From an uncultured Oscillospiraceae bacterium (lineage in GTDB: Bacteria > Bacillota > Clostridia > Oscillospirales > Acutalibacteraceae), in contig URJZ01000006.1 in assembly GCA_900548305.1 (NCBI GenBank), positions 1 to 64,000 of the forward strand: a stretch of 64,000 nucleotides of DNA. Direction: 5' to 3'. A program made the position numbers and the translations under genes. Shown in pieces: positions 1 to 8,529 of this stretch. The notes under the pieces were generated by a model. The model was not told where the DNA came from and searched no databases. It saw only the letters and a program-made list of their open reading frames with translations. Each line of letters starts with the position of its first letter. Position 1 is the first letter of the stretch.

Positions 1-1
1 G

Positions 2-883
2 CACAACACTCATGCGCTTGCTGATATGGATAAACTGAAATACTGGATGCCGGTTGACTGGTATAATGGTGGTATGGAACATACCACTTTGCACTTGTTA
101 TACAGCCGTTTTTGGAATAAATTCCTTTATGATATTGGAATTGCTCCAACAAAAGAGCCGTATGCGAAACGTACCAGCCATGGCATGATTTTAGGTGAAA
201 ACGGCGAAAAAATGAGTAAATCTCGTGGTAATGTTGTCAATCCGGATGATATTATAAATGAATATGGTGCAGATACCATGCGTTTATATGAAATGTTCAT
301 TGGCGACTTTGAAAAAGCAGCTCCTTGGAGTACGGCAAGTATTAAAGGATGCAGACGTTTTCTGGAGCGTTTTTGGAATTTACAAGATATCATGACATCA
401 GAAGAAGGTCTTAGTCCAAAATTAGAGGCTTCTTTCCATAGAGCGATTAAGAAGATTGGTGAAGATATTGAAGCTTTAAAATTCAATACCGCCATTGCAA
501 CATTAATGGCTTTATTGAATGATATTTATGATATAGGTTCTGTAACTAAAGGTGAGTTAAGATTATTTACTATGTTATTGAATATGTTTGCGCCTCACAT
601 CTGTGAAGAAGTATGGGAGCAATCTCAGTTAGGTGACGGTATGGTTTGTCAGCAACCATGGCCGGAATATGATGAGAGTAAATGTGTAGATAAAACTATT
701 GAAATTGCAGTTCAGGTATGCGGAAAAATTCGTTGCAGACTAGAAGTTGCAGCAGATATTGATGCAGAAAGTGCAATTGCAGCTGCAAAGGCAGAAACAA
801 AAGTAGCGGCAGAACTTTCAGGCAAACAAATTATAAAAGAAATTTATGTACCGGGTAAACTAGTAAATATTGTAGCAAAATAA
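2..883 (+). CDS. leuS: Leucyl-tRNA synthetase, C-terminal part (5' end outside window)
   Basis: Charges tRNA-Leu with leucine in the cytoplasm. The reading frame is open from base 2, so the gene is cut by the window edge; the first ATG at 26 is internal. Visible parts are the end of the class I Rossmann core, the KMSKS signature (EKMSKSRGN), then the helical anticodon-binding domain and the small C-terminal domain typical of bacterial LeuRS (ending GKLVNIVAK). The gene closes with TAA at 881-883, directly followed by a strong terminator, so it ends its transcription unit. Family assignment is secure; the editing domain and HIGH motif lie upstream and cannot be checked. Confidence 0.96.
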   Translation, partial: HNTHALADMDKLKYWMPVDWYNGGMEHTTLHLLYSRFWNKFLYDIGIAPTKEPYAKRTSHGMILGENGEKMSKSRGNVVNPDDIINEYGADTMRLYEMFIGDFEKAAPWSTASIKGCRRFLERFWNLQDIMTSEEGLSPKLEASFHRAIKKIGEDIEALKFNTAIATLMALLNDIYDIGSVTKGELRLFTMLLNMFAPHICEEVWEQSQLGDGMVCQQPWPEYDESKCVDKTIEIAVQVCGKIRCRLEVAADIDAESAIAAAKAETKVAAELSGKQIIKEIYVPGKLVNIVAK

Positions 884-922
884 CAAACAGGCACTTCGTT
901 TTGAAGTGCCTGTTTGCTTTTT
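884..922 (+). terminator. Rho-independent terminator of leuS
   Basis: A perfect 14-bp stem (884-897 with 903-916), loop GTTTT, followed by a T-rich tail to 922. It starts one base after the leuS stop codon. Confidence 0.92.
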
Positions 923-942
923 ATCGATATGGGATGTATTTT

Positions 943-1049
943 GTAAAAACAAAAGACCGAATCTTGCGATTCGGTATCACCTTTGTTAGCATTTTTCATT
1001 GATTAAATAGGGGGAATCAATGAGTCAATGATGCTATTTCCTTGATTGT
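943..1049 (-). ncRNA. Candidate small RNA of ~105 nt on the minus strand
   Basis: Read on the minus strand, a TATACT box (1056-1061) is followed by a compound hairpin (1036-987: 6-bp outer stem TAGCAT/ATGCTA, 8-bp inner stem CATTGATT/AATCAATG) and then an 8-bp hairpin with a GCAA loop (975-956) leading into CTTTTGTTTTT (955-945). That is promoter, structured body and terminator in order, with no convincing ORF. No good -35 box is visible, so the call is tentative. The rest of this 349-base gap (1062-1232) is AT-rich with nothing recognisable. Confidence 0.4.
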
Positions 1050-1232
1050 GTTTATAGTATACCTTTTTTATCTTGATAAGGTGTGACTTAATTGTGAACA
1101 GATTAGTATAAATTTGTAAATTGTTCTATTTTAAATTTGAAAATAGAATTAAAGATAGTTTATTTCTTACTTTATCACATGATAAAAACAAGAATAATCT
1201 ATAAAATCTCAAAATAAAAAATTTATGAGAAA

Positions 1233-1529
1233 TCAGTATGTCCAAAAGGGTTTTAACCATAGAAAAAAGAGAATTAGCGCCCAGAATATACAAACAACAG
1301 GGGGGATTATCATAAATTTTTTGTGTTTTGTTTTATGGCGAATGACCAACATTGTGAGATACATCAAAGGTGCGCCTCCCAATATGGCGGTTAAAAGTAA
1401 TGTGCGTTCAGATATACGATGGTAATATTGTTTTTGTATTGCTCTCCGTTTATCAATGGTAGTTATACTCATTGCAGCTATATTCATAATGACCAAATAA
1501 GTGATGAGAGTTATCCAAAAAAATTTCAT
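1233..1529 (-). CDS. DUF1294 family small membrane protein
   Basis: A 98-residue integral membrane protein with three to four hydrophobic segments (about residues 3-20, 44-62 and 72-92). The central DKRRA...RISERTLLL..LGGAP block followed by RHKTKHKKF matches the DUF1294 signature (DKxxA...R.PE..L...LLGG.PG....RHKT.K). Function is not known for the family. The start ATG at 1529 is preceded by GGAGAAG. It is a single-gene unit convergent with leuS and divergent from the GH10-like gene. Confidence 0.78.
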   Translation of the reverse strand: MKFFWITLITYLVIMNIAAMSITTIDKRRAIQKQYYHRISERTLLLTAILGGAPLMYLTMLVIRHKTKHKKFMIIPPVVCIFWALILFFLWLKPFWTY

Positions 1530-1659
1530 TTTTCTTCTCCAAGTTTCATCTTTTACGAATATTTTAGACGAAGCGGTATTATCAATATATCAAAGGGATT
1601 TGTCCTTATTCTGAATATCTTAAAATGATTGCCGAATTGTAATATAAGGGGAATGTGCT

Positions 1660-2928
1660 TTGATTAAGTTAATGAAAAATTATCCAAAGATAACAGCAGC
1701 TATTGTGTTGGTTTTCGTATTGGTTGTCTCTATTATGGTAAAACAATTGGTACCTCTTTTTGTGAACAATGAGGGACAGACGTCATCTTCACAAATAAGT
1801 AGTATTGCAACAGAACAAACTGTCAGCCACATAGCGGAAGAAGAGGAAGAAATGAGAGCGGTATGGGTACCATTTATGAGTTTAACTATGAGCAGTGAAA
1901 ATGATAAAAGTGAGGCTGACTTCCAAAAGAAATTTGATAAAATTGTAAAAACATCAAAAGAAAAAGGAATGAACACACTGATTGTTCAGGTAAGACCATT
2001 TGGAGATGCGTTTTATCGTTCTTCTTTATTTCCATGGTCACATCTTTTAACAGGCACACAAGGGCAAGATCCGGGCTATGATCCTTTGAAATATATGGTG
2101 AAAACAGCACATGAAAATGGTTTGGAAATCCATGCATGGGTGAATCCGCTTAGAATTCAGCTTAATACCAACCCAAGTGAATTGGCAGAGAATCATCCTT
2201 ATACACAATGGAGCAAAGATGAATCAAGAAAAAGATGGATAGTAGAGTATGAAAATGGGAAATATTTTAATCCTGCATATGCGGAAGTAAGAAAGTATAT
2301 TGCAGACGGCGTTAAAGAGATTGTTCAAAATTATGATGTAGATGGAATTCAATTTGATGATTATTTTTATCCAACACAGGACGGTGTCTTTGATCAAGCG
2401 GAATACGATGCCTATAAAGAAGAAGCAAGCCAAAACGGCGTTCCTATGGAATTACTGGAATGGAGGCAGGCAAATATTAACGCTATGGTTTCCCAAGTAT
2501 ATGCAGAAGTCAAACAAACAAAACCGGAAGTTGTATTTGGAATTTCTCCACAAGGCAATTTACAGAATTGCTTAAATATGGGTGCCGATGTCCGAACATG
2601 GTGCAGTACACAAGGGTATATTGATTACATCTGTCCTCAATTATATGTAAATTTTGAACATCAAGTACTGCCGTTTGGTTCAGCAGTAAAAGAATGGAGG
2701 AATGTGGTTACCAACCCATCCGTTAGCTTATATTTTGGTTTAGGACTATATAAAGCAGGATCCGATGTGGACGGAGGTACGTGGCAGAAATCGAATACAA
2801 TTATAGCAGACCAAATTCAGGCGGGGAGAGAAGCGAATGGGAACGGATTTATGTTTTATTCTTATGATTACCTAAATCATGAGCAGACAGAACAAGAAGT
2901 ACAGAATGCAGTAAAATTATTAAATTGA
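1660..2928 (+). CDS. GH10-like secreted/anchored hydrolase (DUF187/GHL10)
   Basis: A 422-residue protein with an N-terminal signal-anchor (about residues 8-28) and a TIM-barrel glycosidase-like domain starting at EMRAVWVPF. Conserved GHL10 blocks are present: VQVRPFGDAFY, HAWVNPLRI, DGIQFDDYF, GISPQGN and ICPQLYVNF. The family is thought to act on cell-wall or exopolysaccharide glycans outside the membrane; the substrate here is unknown. The start is TTG at 1660, eight bases after AAGGGG; the next ATG (1672) sits too far from that site. It ends at a terminator and faces mtaB. Confidence 0.82.
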   Translation: MIKLMKNYPKITAAIVLVFVLVVSIMVKQLVPLFVNNEGQTSSSQISSIATEQTVSHIAEEEEEMRAVWVPFMSLTMSSENDKSEADFQKKFDKIVKTSKEKGMNTLIVQVRPFGDAFYRSSLFPWSHLLTGTQGQDPGYDPLKYMVKTAHENGLEIHAWVNPLRIQLNTNPSELAENHPYTQWSKDESRKRWIVEYENGKYFNPAYAEVRKYIADGVKEIVQNYDVDGIQFDDYFYPTQDGVFDQAEYDAYKEEASQNGVPMELLEWRQANINAMVSQVYAEVKQTKPEVVFGISPQGNLQNCLNMGADVRTWCSTQGYIDYICPQLYVNFEHQVLPFGSAVKEWRNVVTNPSVSLYFGLGLYKAGSDVDGGTWQKSNTIIADQIQAGREANGNGFMFYSYDYLNHEQTEQEVQNAVKLLN

Positions 2929-2945
2929 AAGAAATTACTTTATAT

Positions 2946-2978
2946 AAAAAGGACTTTTCTAAGTGAAAGTCCTTTTTT
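2946..2978. terminator. Terminator between convergent GH10-like gene and mtaB
   Basis: A 12-bp stem (2946-2957 with 2966-2977), AAAAAGGACTTT paired with AAAGTCCTTTTT. The A-rich and T-rich flanks let it work in both directions. Confidence 0.85.
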
Positions 2979-3021
2979 CGTGGTATTTATAATTTGATAT
3001 GTGATATAGTGAAGATGGTAT

Positions 3022-4317
3022 TCATATAGTTGTCGGCATTCCGTAACAGTCATTTTCATTTGCTTTTGTAATCTGTACTGCAACAAGTTGACCACATAGG
3101 TTCTTATCTGAATGAAATTGAACAGGTGTATAGTTTGCAGTATAACCTTCATATAACTTAGGACTTATTTCGCGTTCTACCAGAACATCCTGTGTTGTAT
3201 TGCATTGCTGATTTAAAAAAGCTTGCTTTGTTTGGTTGGTTACGTGTATCATTTGTTTGCTGCGCATCTCTTTTACTTTTTTGGTGATTTGATTTGGTGC
3301 ATTACAGGCTTTTGTTCCGGGACGCTGAGAATATGCAAATACATGAACTTTCGAAAAAGAAATTTCTTTTGCAAATTCCAAAGATTGCAGAAATTCTTCT
3401 TCTGTTTCGCCTGGGAACCCAACCATAATGTCGGTGGTAATTGCAGCATTGTCAAATGCGTTACGAAGATTTTGAACAATGGTTCTGTATTCCTCGGTCG
3501 TGTAATGACGGTTCATACGCTTTAAAGTTTCATCGCAACCGCTTTGTAATGACAAGTGAAATTGCGGACAAAGTTTTTGCTGTTTGGAAAGACGGATAAT
3601 GACATCTTCACTGAGCTGTTCAGGTTCTAGGGAGCCCAAACGTACGCGCTCAATTCCGTTTATGGCGCAAACTGCTTCCACAGCGTCACAAAGATGTAAG
3701 TTGATATCTTGTCCAAATGCAGAAAGATTGATTCCAGTCAGAACAATTTCTTTATATCCTTTTTCAGATAATAGAGTTACTTCTGAAATCAAATCGTCTA
3801 ATGGTTTTGAGCGCACCCTTCCTCTTGCATAAGGAATAATGCAGTAAGAACAAAAACGATTGCATCCGTCTTGAATTTTAATAAAAGCACGGGTACGCTC
3901 ATAAAAATTTTCTACGGACATACTTTCAAATTTTTCTGTTGTTTGGTGGGGGACAATATCAATGATACGTTGACGCGTAGACAAATATTGCAAAATATGG
4001 GTTAGTAAAGAAGAACGATTGCTGTTGCCAAGCACAATATCTGCATCGGTCAGGTCTTCAGCCAGTTCAGGGAAGGCCTGCGGCATACAGCCGGTTAATA
4101 CGATAACCGCATGCGGATGCTCTCGGCGAGCTTTATGAAGTGTCTGTTTTACTTTGTGGTCACTGGTAGAAGTAACAGTACAGGAGTTTAGTAAAATAAT
4201 ATCAGCATCTTCACCTGCTTGACATGCGGAAAAACCACCCTGGAGCAATTGGTTTAGCATAGCTTGTGTTTCATATTGATTTACTTTACAGCCTAATGTG
4301 ATAGTAGAAACTTTCAT
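3022..4317 (-). CDS. mtaB: tRNA t6A37 methylthiotransferase
   Basis: Radical-SAM methylthiotransferase that converts t6A37 to ms2t6A37 in ANN-decoding tRNAs, using two [4Fe-4S] clusters. Visible in order: the N-terminal UPF0004 cluster domain (TLGCKVNQYE, LNSCTVT, TGC), the radical-SAM triad CNRFCSYCIIPYARGR near residue 152, and a C-terminal TRAM-like domain (about 365-425). The CKVNQYE and TxTS features separate it from MiaB, whose own gene is at 43.9 kb, so both paralogues are present. Length of 431 aa is normal. Single-gene unit on the minus strand. Confidence 0.93.
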   Translation of the reverse strand: MKVSTITLGCKVNQYETQAMLNQLLQGGFSACQAGEDADIILLNSCTVTSTSDHKVKQTLHKARREHPHAVIVLTGCMPQAFPELAEDLTDADIVLGNSNRSSLLTHILQYLSTRQRIIDIVPHQTTEKFESMSVENFYERTRAFIKIQDGCNRFCSYCIIPYARGRVRSKPLDDLISEVTLLSEKGYKEIVLTGINLSAFGQDINLHLCDAVEAVCAINGIERVRLGSLEPEQLSEDVIIRLSKQQKLCPQFHLSLQSGCDETLKRMNRHYTTEEYRTIVQNLRNAFDNAAITTDIMVGFPGETEEEFLQSLEFAKEISFSKVHVFAYSQRPGTKACNAPNQITKKVKEMRSKQMIHVTNQTKQAFLNQQCNTTQDVLVEREISPKLYEGYTANYTPVQFHSDKNLCGQLVAVQITKANENDCYGMPTTI

Positions 4318-4390
4318 GGATACCTCTCAATTTTCTTTTGATGTGCGTTGTTGGTCAATAAAATGAAACAATATATGGCAACTATGCATA

Positions 4391-4419
4391 TTGATTCTAT
4401 TTCATTTTAATGATAATAT
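4391..4419 (+). promoter_or_regulatory. Sigma-A-type promoter of the HPr-like gene
   Basis: TTGATT (4391-4396) and TAATAT (4414-4419) with a 17-bp spacer, about 55 bases before the ATG at 4473. Confidence 0.6.
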
Positions 4420-4472
4420 GGTTAAAAGAACAGTTTGCCTAGAATGAATATACATGTTTATGGAGGGTCATT

Positions 4473-4733
4473 ATGGAAACAGCAACAATTTTATTGGATA
4501 ATGGCGACAAAGTAAATAGATTTGTAACTGCGATGAGCAAATACCGCTGTCCCATTCACCTTACGACAAAGCGTTATAAGGTTGATGCAAAATCTTTAAT
4601 CGGTATTTTTGGTATGGATTTAACAAAACCACTTACCGTAGAAATAGGAACGCCCAACCACCAAGTGGAGCAGGAGCAGATAGATGCGGTGTTACAAGAT
4701 TTAGAAGAATTTGCAGTGTCCGCTGCATTATAA
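4473..4733 (+). CDS. HPr-like (Crh-type) protein without the catalytic histidine
   Basis: An 86-residue HPr-fold protein. The second half carries the HPr regulatory-site block VDAKSLIGIFGMDLTKPL, with Ser41 at the position of HPr Ser46. The first half lacks the GIHARP motif, so the residue phosphorylated by PTS enzyme I is missing. In Bacillus, Crh is an HPr paralogue that lost His15 but keeps Ser46 and acts in catabolite regulation; a similar regulatory role here is inference. Strong Shine-Dalgarno (GGAGGG) precedes ATG 4473. Monocistronic, with its own promoter and terminator. Confidence 0.8.
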   Translation: METATILLDNGDKVNRFVTAMSKYRCPIHLTTKRYKVDAKSLIGIFGMDLTKPLTVEIGTPNHQVEQEQIDAVLQDLEEFAVSAAL

Positions 4734-4736
4734 TTG

Positions 4737-4767
4737 GCAGGAGTATCTATTTACTCCTGCTATTTTT
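4737..4767 (+). terminator. Terminator of the HPr-like gene
   Basis: Nine-bp stem GCAGGAGTA/TACTCCTGC (4737-4745 with 4752-4760), loop TCTATT, then TATTTTTA. It overlaps the 3' end of the convergent ABC-F gene. Confidence 0.85.
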
Positions 4768-6667
4768 ATGCCTGTTGTTCTAATTCCTCGCTTAGCTCAC
4801 TCCAAGTAATCAAAAGTTGCTCGCTTTCTTCTTTGAGTATATGCATTTGTTCAGTAATTTCAACAGCTGCTTGATAATCGCTGGCAATTTCAGGTTGAAG
4901 CAATGTCTGTTCCAATCTTGCGATTTCTTGCTCCAGCTGTTCAATTTTTTCCTCCGTACGTTTCAAAGCAGTTCTTTTTTTACGGAGTTCAGACTCCCGT
5001 TCTTTGCGCAGTTTATAATCGTTTACTTTAGGAGTAACGATTTCCTGTTTTTGTTGCTGAGTTTTTTGTTTCTCTAAATAGGTGTCATAATTACCAATAT
5101 ATTGTTCAATTCCGTTTGGAGTAAGTGCATAAATTTTATCCGCCAGTTTATTGATAAAATAGCGGTCGTGAGAGATGATAAGCAATGTGCCTTCGTAGGA
5201 TTGTAATGCAGATTCCAGTGCTTCACACGATTGAATATCCAGATGGTTGGTAGGTTCGTCCAGCATTAAAAAATTTGCTTTTGAAAGCATGAGAATCAGA
5301 AGCAAGACACGAGCACGTTCACCGCCGCTTAATGCGGAAATCGGTTTGAATACATCATCACCAAAAAATAGGAATGCAGCCAATCCGCAACGTAATTCTG
5401 TTTGTGTCATGGAAGGGTATCTATCCCAAACTTCATCCAACACAGTTTTATCTTCATGTAATCCGGCTTGAATTTGGTCATAATATCCTGTTTCAATATC
5501 AGAACCAAATTGAATAGTACCGCTGTTCGGAGATTGCATACCTAATAATGTGCGGAACAGTGATGTTTTACCGCATCCGTTGGGGCCGATTAAAAAGATG
5601 CGCTCCTTACGATGAATGTCCATGGTAATATGCTCAAAAACCGGTTTTGAATCGTAAGATAGCGAAATATCTTTTACGCTTAACACGTCATTACCACCTC
5701 GCTTATGAATATCAAAGTGAAACTCCATTGTTGCTAATTCATCAGCAGGTTTTTCTAAGGTGCTTTCCAAACGCTCTATCATTTTTAGTTTGCTTTCAGC
5801 TGTTTTTATGTTGCGTTCACGATTCCAGCGTCGTTGTTGCTCTACAATCCCATAAATCCGGTCAATTTCTTTTTTGGTATTATCATAATTACGTTGCACG
5901 GTTAAATTGTGTTCGGCTTTTAATTTTAAATAGGTGCTGTAATTTCCTTTGTATATGGTGAGTTTGCCATGTTCAAGTTCAAAAGTACGGTTGGTAATAC
6001 GGTCTAAAAAATAACGGTCGTGGGAAATAACAAAGACAGCGCCTTTGTAAGATCGTAAAAAATCCTCTAGCCATTGGACTGAAGAAATGTCCAGATGGTT
6101 AGTCGGTTCATCTAATAACAATAAATTTGCTTCAGACAATAGTAGCTTGGCTAACTGCAATTTTGCTTTTTGTCCGCCGCTTAGGGACATTACAGGCATT
6201 GCCATTTGTTCATCACTAAAGCCCAAACCGAGCAGTGTAGAACGGGTACGTCCTCGAAAGGTAAGCCCACCCTTATGTAGAAAGGCATCGTTTAAAGCTG
6301 CGTGTTGTTCAATCAAATCACCCAGTTCGTTCGATGCGCTTTGTAATTGTTGATTTAAATATTCCAGCTTTTGTTCCATGTCAAGTAAAGGGGAGAATAC
6401 GCTTAATACTTCAGAATAAGCGCTGATGTCGGAATCACGGCAGACATGTTGTTCCATATAACCGATATTGGTTTGTTTGGATTGAGCCATAGTTCCGTTA
6501 TCAGGGGTTAACGAGCCGGTCAGCAGCCGAAACAGAGTTGTTTTTCCGCCTCCGTTTACACCTACCAAACCAATTCTTTCGTTTTCTTGTATTTCAAAAG
6601 AAACACCGCTGAATATTGTGTCTGTACCATATGATTTTTCTAAACCGCTTACGCTTAATAATGCCAT
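4766..6667 (-). CDS. ABC-F family ATPase (YdiF/YfmR-like)
   Basis: Soluble ATPase with two ABC domains and no membrane segments, the hallmark of ABC-F translation factors and ribosome-protection proteins that act at the ribosomal E site. Domain 1 has Walker A GVNGGGKTT (~residue 36), signature LSGGQKAKLQLAKLL, Walker B LLLLDEPTNHLD; domain 2 has GPNGCGKTS, LSGGERARVLL and LMLDEPTNHLD. An inter-domain helical linker lies around 245-320, and a C-terminal coiled coil (about 545-630, LRKKRTALKRTEEKIEQLEQ) is present. 633 aa fits the YdiF/ABCF3-like group. Whether it is housekeeping or confers drug resistance cannot be told from sequence alone. Confidence 0.88.
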   Translation of the reverse strand: MALLSVSGLEKSYGTDTIFSGVSFEIQENERIGLVGVNGGGKTTLFRLLTGSLTPDNGTMAQSKQTNIGYMEQHVCRDSDISAYSEVLSVFSPLLDMEQKLEYLNQQLQSASNELGDLIEQHAALNDAFLHKGGLTFRGRTRSTLLGLGFSDEQMAMPVMSLSGGQKAKLQLAKLLLSEANLLLLDEPTNHLDISSVQWLEDFLRSYKGAVFVISHDRYFLDRITNRTFELEHGKLTIYKGNYSTYLKLKAEHNLTVQRNYDNTKKEIDRIYGIVEQQRRWNRERNIKTAESKLKMIERLESTLEKPADELATMEFHFDIHKRGGNDVLSVKDISLSYDSKPVFEHITMDIHRKERIFLIGPNGCGKTSLFRTLLGMQSPNSGTIQFGSDIETGYYDQIQAGLHEDKTVLDEVWDRYPSMTQTELRCGLAAFLFFGDDVFKPISALSGGERARVLLLILMLSKANFLMLDEPTNHLDIQSCEALESALQSYEGTLLIISHDRYFINKLADKIYALTPNGIEQYIGNYDTYLEKQKTQQQKQEIVTPKVNDYKLRKERESELRKKRTALKRTEEKIEQLEQEIARLEQTLLQPEIASDYQAAVEITEQMHILKEESEQLLITWSELSEELEQQA

Positions 6668-6755
6668 TATTTTCCCTCATTACTTTGGTGTGTTAATTTT
6701 TATTATTATAATAAAGATTGGCAATGAAATCAAGGGAAGAGGGACATAACAGAAC

Positions 6756-7187
6756 TTATAGATAGGTTTTCCACATATCGATGTAAGCCTGACTGCTTTC
6801 TATAAATTCTTCTGCGATTTTTTTTTCGTTTGCTTTCGGTTTTTCTAACTCATTTAACTTTTTGGTCATATCAATAATTCCCATGGTTGTGCCGTTAATC
6901 ATCATTTCGGCAATGTGTTGTTCTGAAGAATCCAGCAGCGTATTCATTTGAATGGAACCCCAAAGCATCGTTTGATCCATCATTTTTTCTTTACTTGGTG
7001 TAACATTATATTCAGCCATTGCTTCATTGGCTTTTGCCTGTAATTTTTGATATTCTGAGCACTGGTCTTTTAATTGTTTTTTCAATTCCTCCTGTTTTAT
7101 CTTGGGCAAAAGAATGTGAATAGCGTCTATGCCCATTTTAGATGCTTTCGATACTTCGTTTAATAAATTAGTATTTTCGTGATGCAT
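6756..7187 (-). CDS. Conserved clostridial helical protein, function unknown
   Basis: A 143-residue, almost entirely alpha-helical soluble protein without a signal peptide. The conserved-looking core is SSEQHIAEMMINGTTMGIIDMTKKLNE near residues 86-112; the length and helix pattern suggest a four-helix bundle like the DUF2383/ferritin-like group. I have seen this type in many Clostridia but know no function. A strong GGAGGT site precedes ATG 7187. It lies 88 bp upstream of the ABC-F gene on the same strand, with no clear terminator between, so co-transcription is possible. Confidence 0.6.
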   Translation of the reverse strand: MHHENTNLLNEVSKASKMGIDAIHILLPKIKQEELKKQLKDQCSEYQKLQAKANEAMAEYNVTPSKEKMMDQTMLWGSIQMNTLLDSSEQHIAEMMINGTTMGIIDMTKKLNELEKPKANEKKIAEEFIESSQAYIDMWKTYL

Positions 7188-7255
7188 ATATATACCTCCA
7201 CAATATGATTTTTATAGTTTGCGGAGATTTTTTGGATTTATGTATCTTTTTTTGA

Positions 7256-7293
7256 AATATAAAAAAGCACATATTATCATGATAATATGTGCT
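7256..7293 (-). terminator. Terminator of the MBL-fold hydrolase gene
   Basis: A perfect 28-base palindrome (7266-7293) followed on the minus strand by a TTTTTTATA run (7266-7256). It lies 28 bases past the stop of the gene ending at 7322. Confidence 0.8.
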
Positions 7294-7321
7294 ACTTCAA
7301 TATTATATTTGTATTGTTATA

Positions 7322-8122
7322 TTATAGTTCTATTACTTCCAAATCATCAGGAATATAAAGGTTGCCTTGATAATATTGCTTTCCTTCTGCTGTATATAGC
7401 TCTTTTCTATTTTTTATATTTTTATCTTCCGTATGATATAACAGCAAATTTTTTACGTTCATTTTGTTTGCTAATTCGCAGGCGTCTTTTACAGTAGAGT
7501 GATGTTTTTGATAAGGCGAAAAAATATCTGCCTGTGAGTATAAGCAGAACGCTTCATGTAAAAGCCATTTACTATTTTCCACGTATTGACGTTCGCTTTC
7601 ATGATACGGTTCATCTCCGCAGCAAGTCAATTTTTCCCCATGGTCTAATTCAATACAAAAGCCAAATTGTTTTGCTTTTGTTGAGTGGATATCAAAAAAT
7701 GTTATCTTTCTGTTTAGAATCATGTGTTCTTCTTTGTCGGTTACAGTAATTAAGTGCAGCTTGTTACCGATAAAACGTGTTTCCTTTTTATCCAGAAGTT
7801 GATCTGCCATATCTATGAGAAGGGATACAACTTCTTCATGTGCATAAATATTAGCTTCTCCCGAGTAGTTGCCACGATTCATATTTTGGCATATCATACG
7901 CAGCATCCAAATAATTCCTAATAAATGATCAATGTGTTTATGTGTAACAAATATATCTTTTACTTGCGTCCATGGAATTCCGGCATTCTTAAGTTGACGC
8001 AAGAGTGTATTTCCACCACCACCATCTACTAAAAAATAATTATTATTATCACTCAGTACAAAACAAGTGTTATAACATTCCGTTACCACTGCATTTCCTG
8101 TTCCTAACATTGTAATTTTCAT
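7322..8122 (-). CDS. Metallo-beta-lactamase-fold hydrolase, RNase Z-like
   Basis: A 266-residue MBL-fold protein. The metal-binding THKHIDH motif (about residues 60-66), the preceding VDGGGGN loop, a later CCGDEPYHE strand that supplies a metal-bridging Asp, and the final LLLYHTED histidine fit the RNase Z/phosphodiesterase branch (ElaC-like). The usual long RNase Z exosite arm is not evident, so tRNA 3' processing is not assured; it may act on another phosphodiester or ester. Start ATG 8122 has AAGGAG upstream. It is divergent from the TIM-barrel gene across the repeat array. Confidence 0.75.
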   Translation of the reverse strand: MKITMLGTGNAVVTECYNTCFVLSDNNNYFLVDGGGGNTLLRQLKNAGIPWTQVKDIFVTHKHIDHLLGIIWMLRMICQNMNRGNYSGEANIYAHEEVVSLLIDMADQLLDKKETRFIGNKLHLITVTDKEEHMILNRKITFFDIHSTKAKQFGFCIELDHGEKLTCCGDEPYHESERQYVENSKWLLHEAFCLYSQADIFSPYQKHHSTVKDACELANKMNVKNLLLYHTEDKNIKNRKELYTAEGKQYYQGNLYIPDDLEVIEL

Positions 8123-8296
8123 ATTTTATAATAACTCCTTAGTGTCAAATTAAAATATGTTTTTATCTTATCATAGCTTTACTCTGAAGTCATCTTTTTT
8201 ATAGTTTGTTCATAAGAAGCTACTATTAGATATCATATATCTTTATGCTCAAATGAGGGAATACTATTTTGGCAAAATTTAAAATTGATTTATCTC

Positions 8297-8507
8297 TGTT
8301 ATAACCACATAGCAGAGACAAAATTGAAAATTTTAATTGTTATCTAAACGTTTTAGCATTTTATAGTTAAAAATTGCAACGTGATTTTTCTATGCTATAA
8401 CAACCTAGCAACAGCAACAAAACTAAAGTTTTGGCTGTTGACAAGAACGTTTTAACATTTATAGGTTAGAAATTGTGAAACAATTTCTTTTATGTTATAA
8501 TAACAGT
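8297..8507. repeat. Palindromic repeat array, locus 1 (period 96-100 bp)
   Basis: Two units and the start of a third begin at 8297, 8393 and 8493 (TGTTATAAC-like starts). The second unit holds two stem-loops: CAACAGC-AA-CAAAACT pairing with AGTTTTG-GCTGTTG (8409-8440), and AGAAATTGT/ACAATTTCT (8468-8488). The first unit is a decayed copy. The reverse complement matches the array at 19487-19651. It fills most of the 407-base gap between two divergent genes; the part at 8123-8296 is AT-rich leader of the MBL gene. Confidence 0.8.
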
Positions 8508-8529
8508 AATCAAACAGGGAGGAATTATT

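Noticed and set aside
127..495. 122-aa minus-strand ORF inside leuS
   Set aside because: Antisense shadow of a clear synthetase frame; no ribosome site, and leuS motifs run through it.
7219..7497. 92-aa plus-strand hydrophobic ORF
   Set aside because: It runs over the terminator palindrome and the 3' end of the MBL-fold gene; hydrophobicity comes from AT-rich DNA.
8297..8507. Tandem repeats considered as a CRISPR array
   Set aside because: Only two to three units of ~100 bp, each folding internally, no unique spacers of uniform length and no cas genes.
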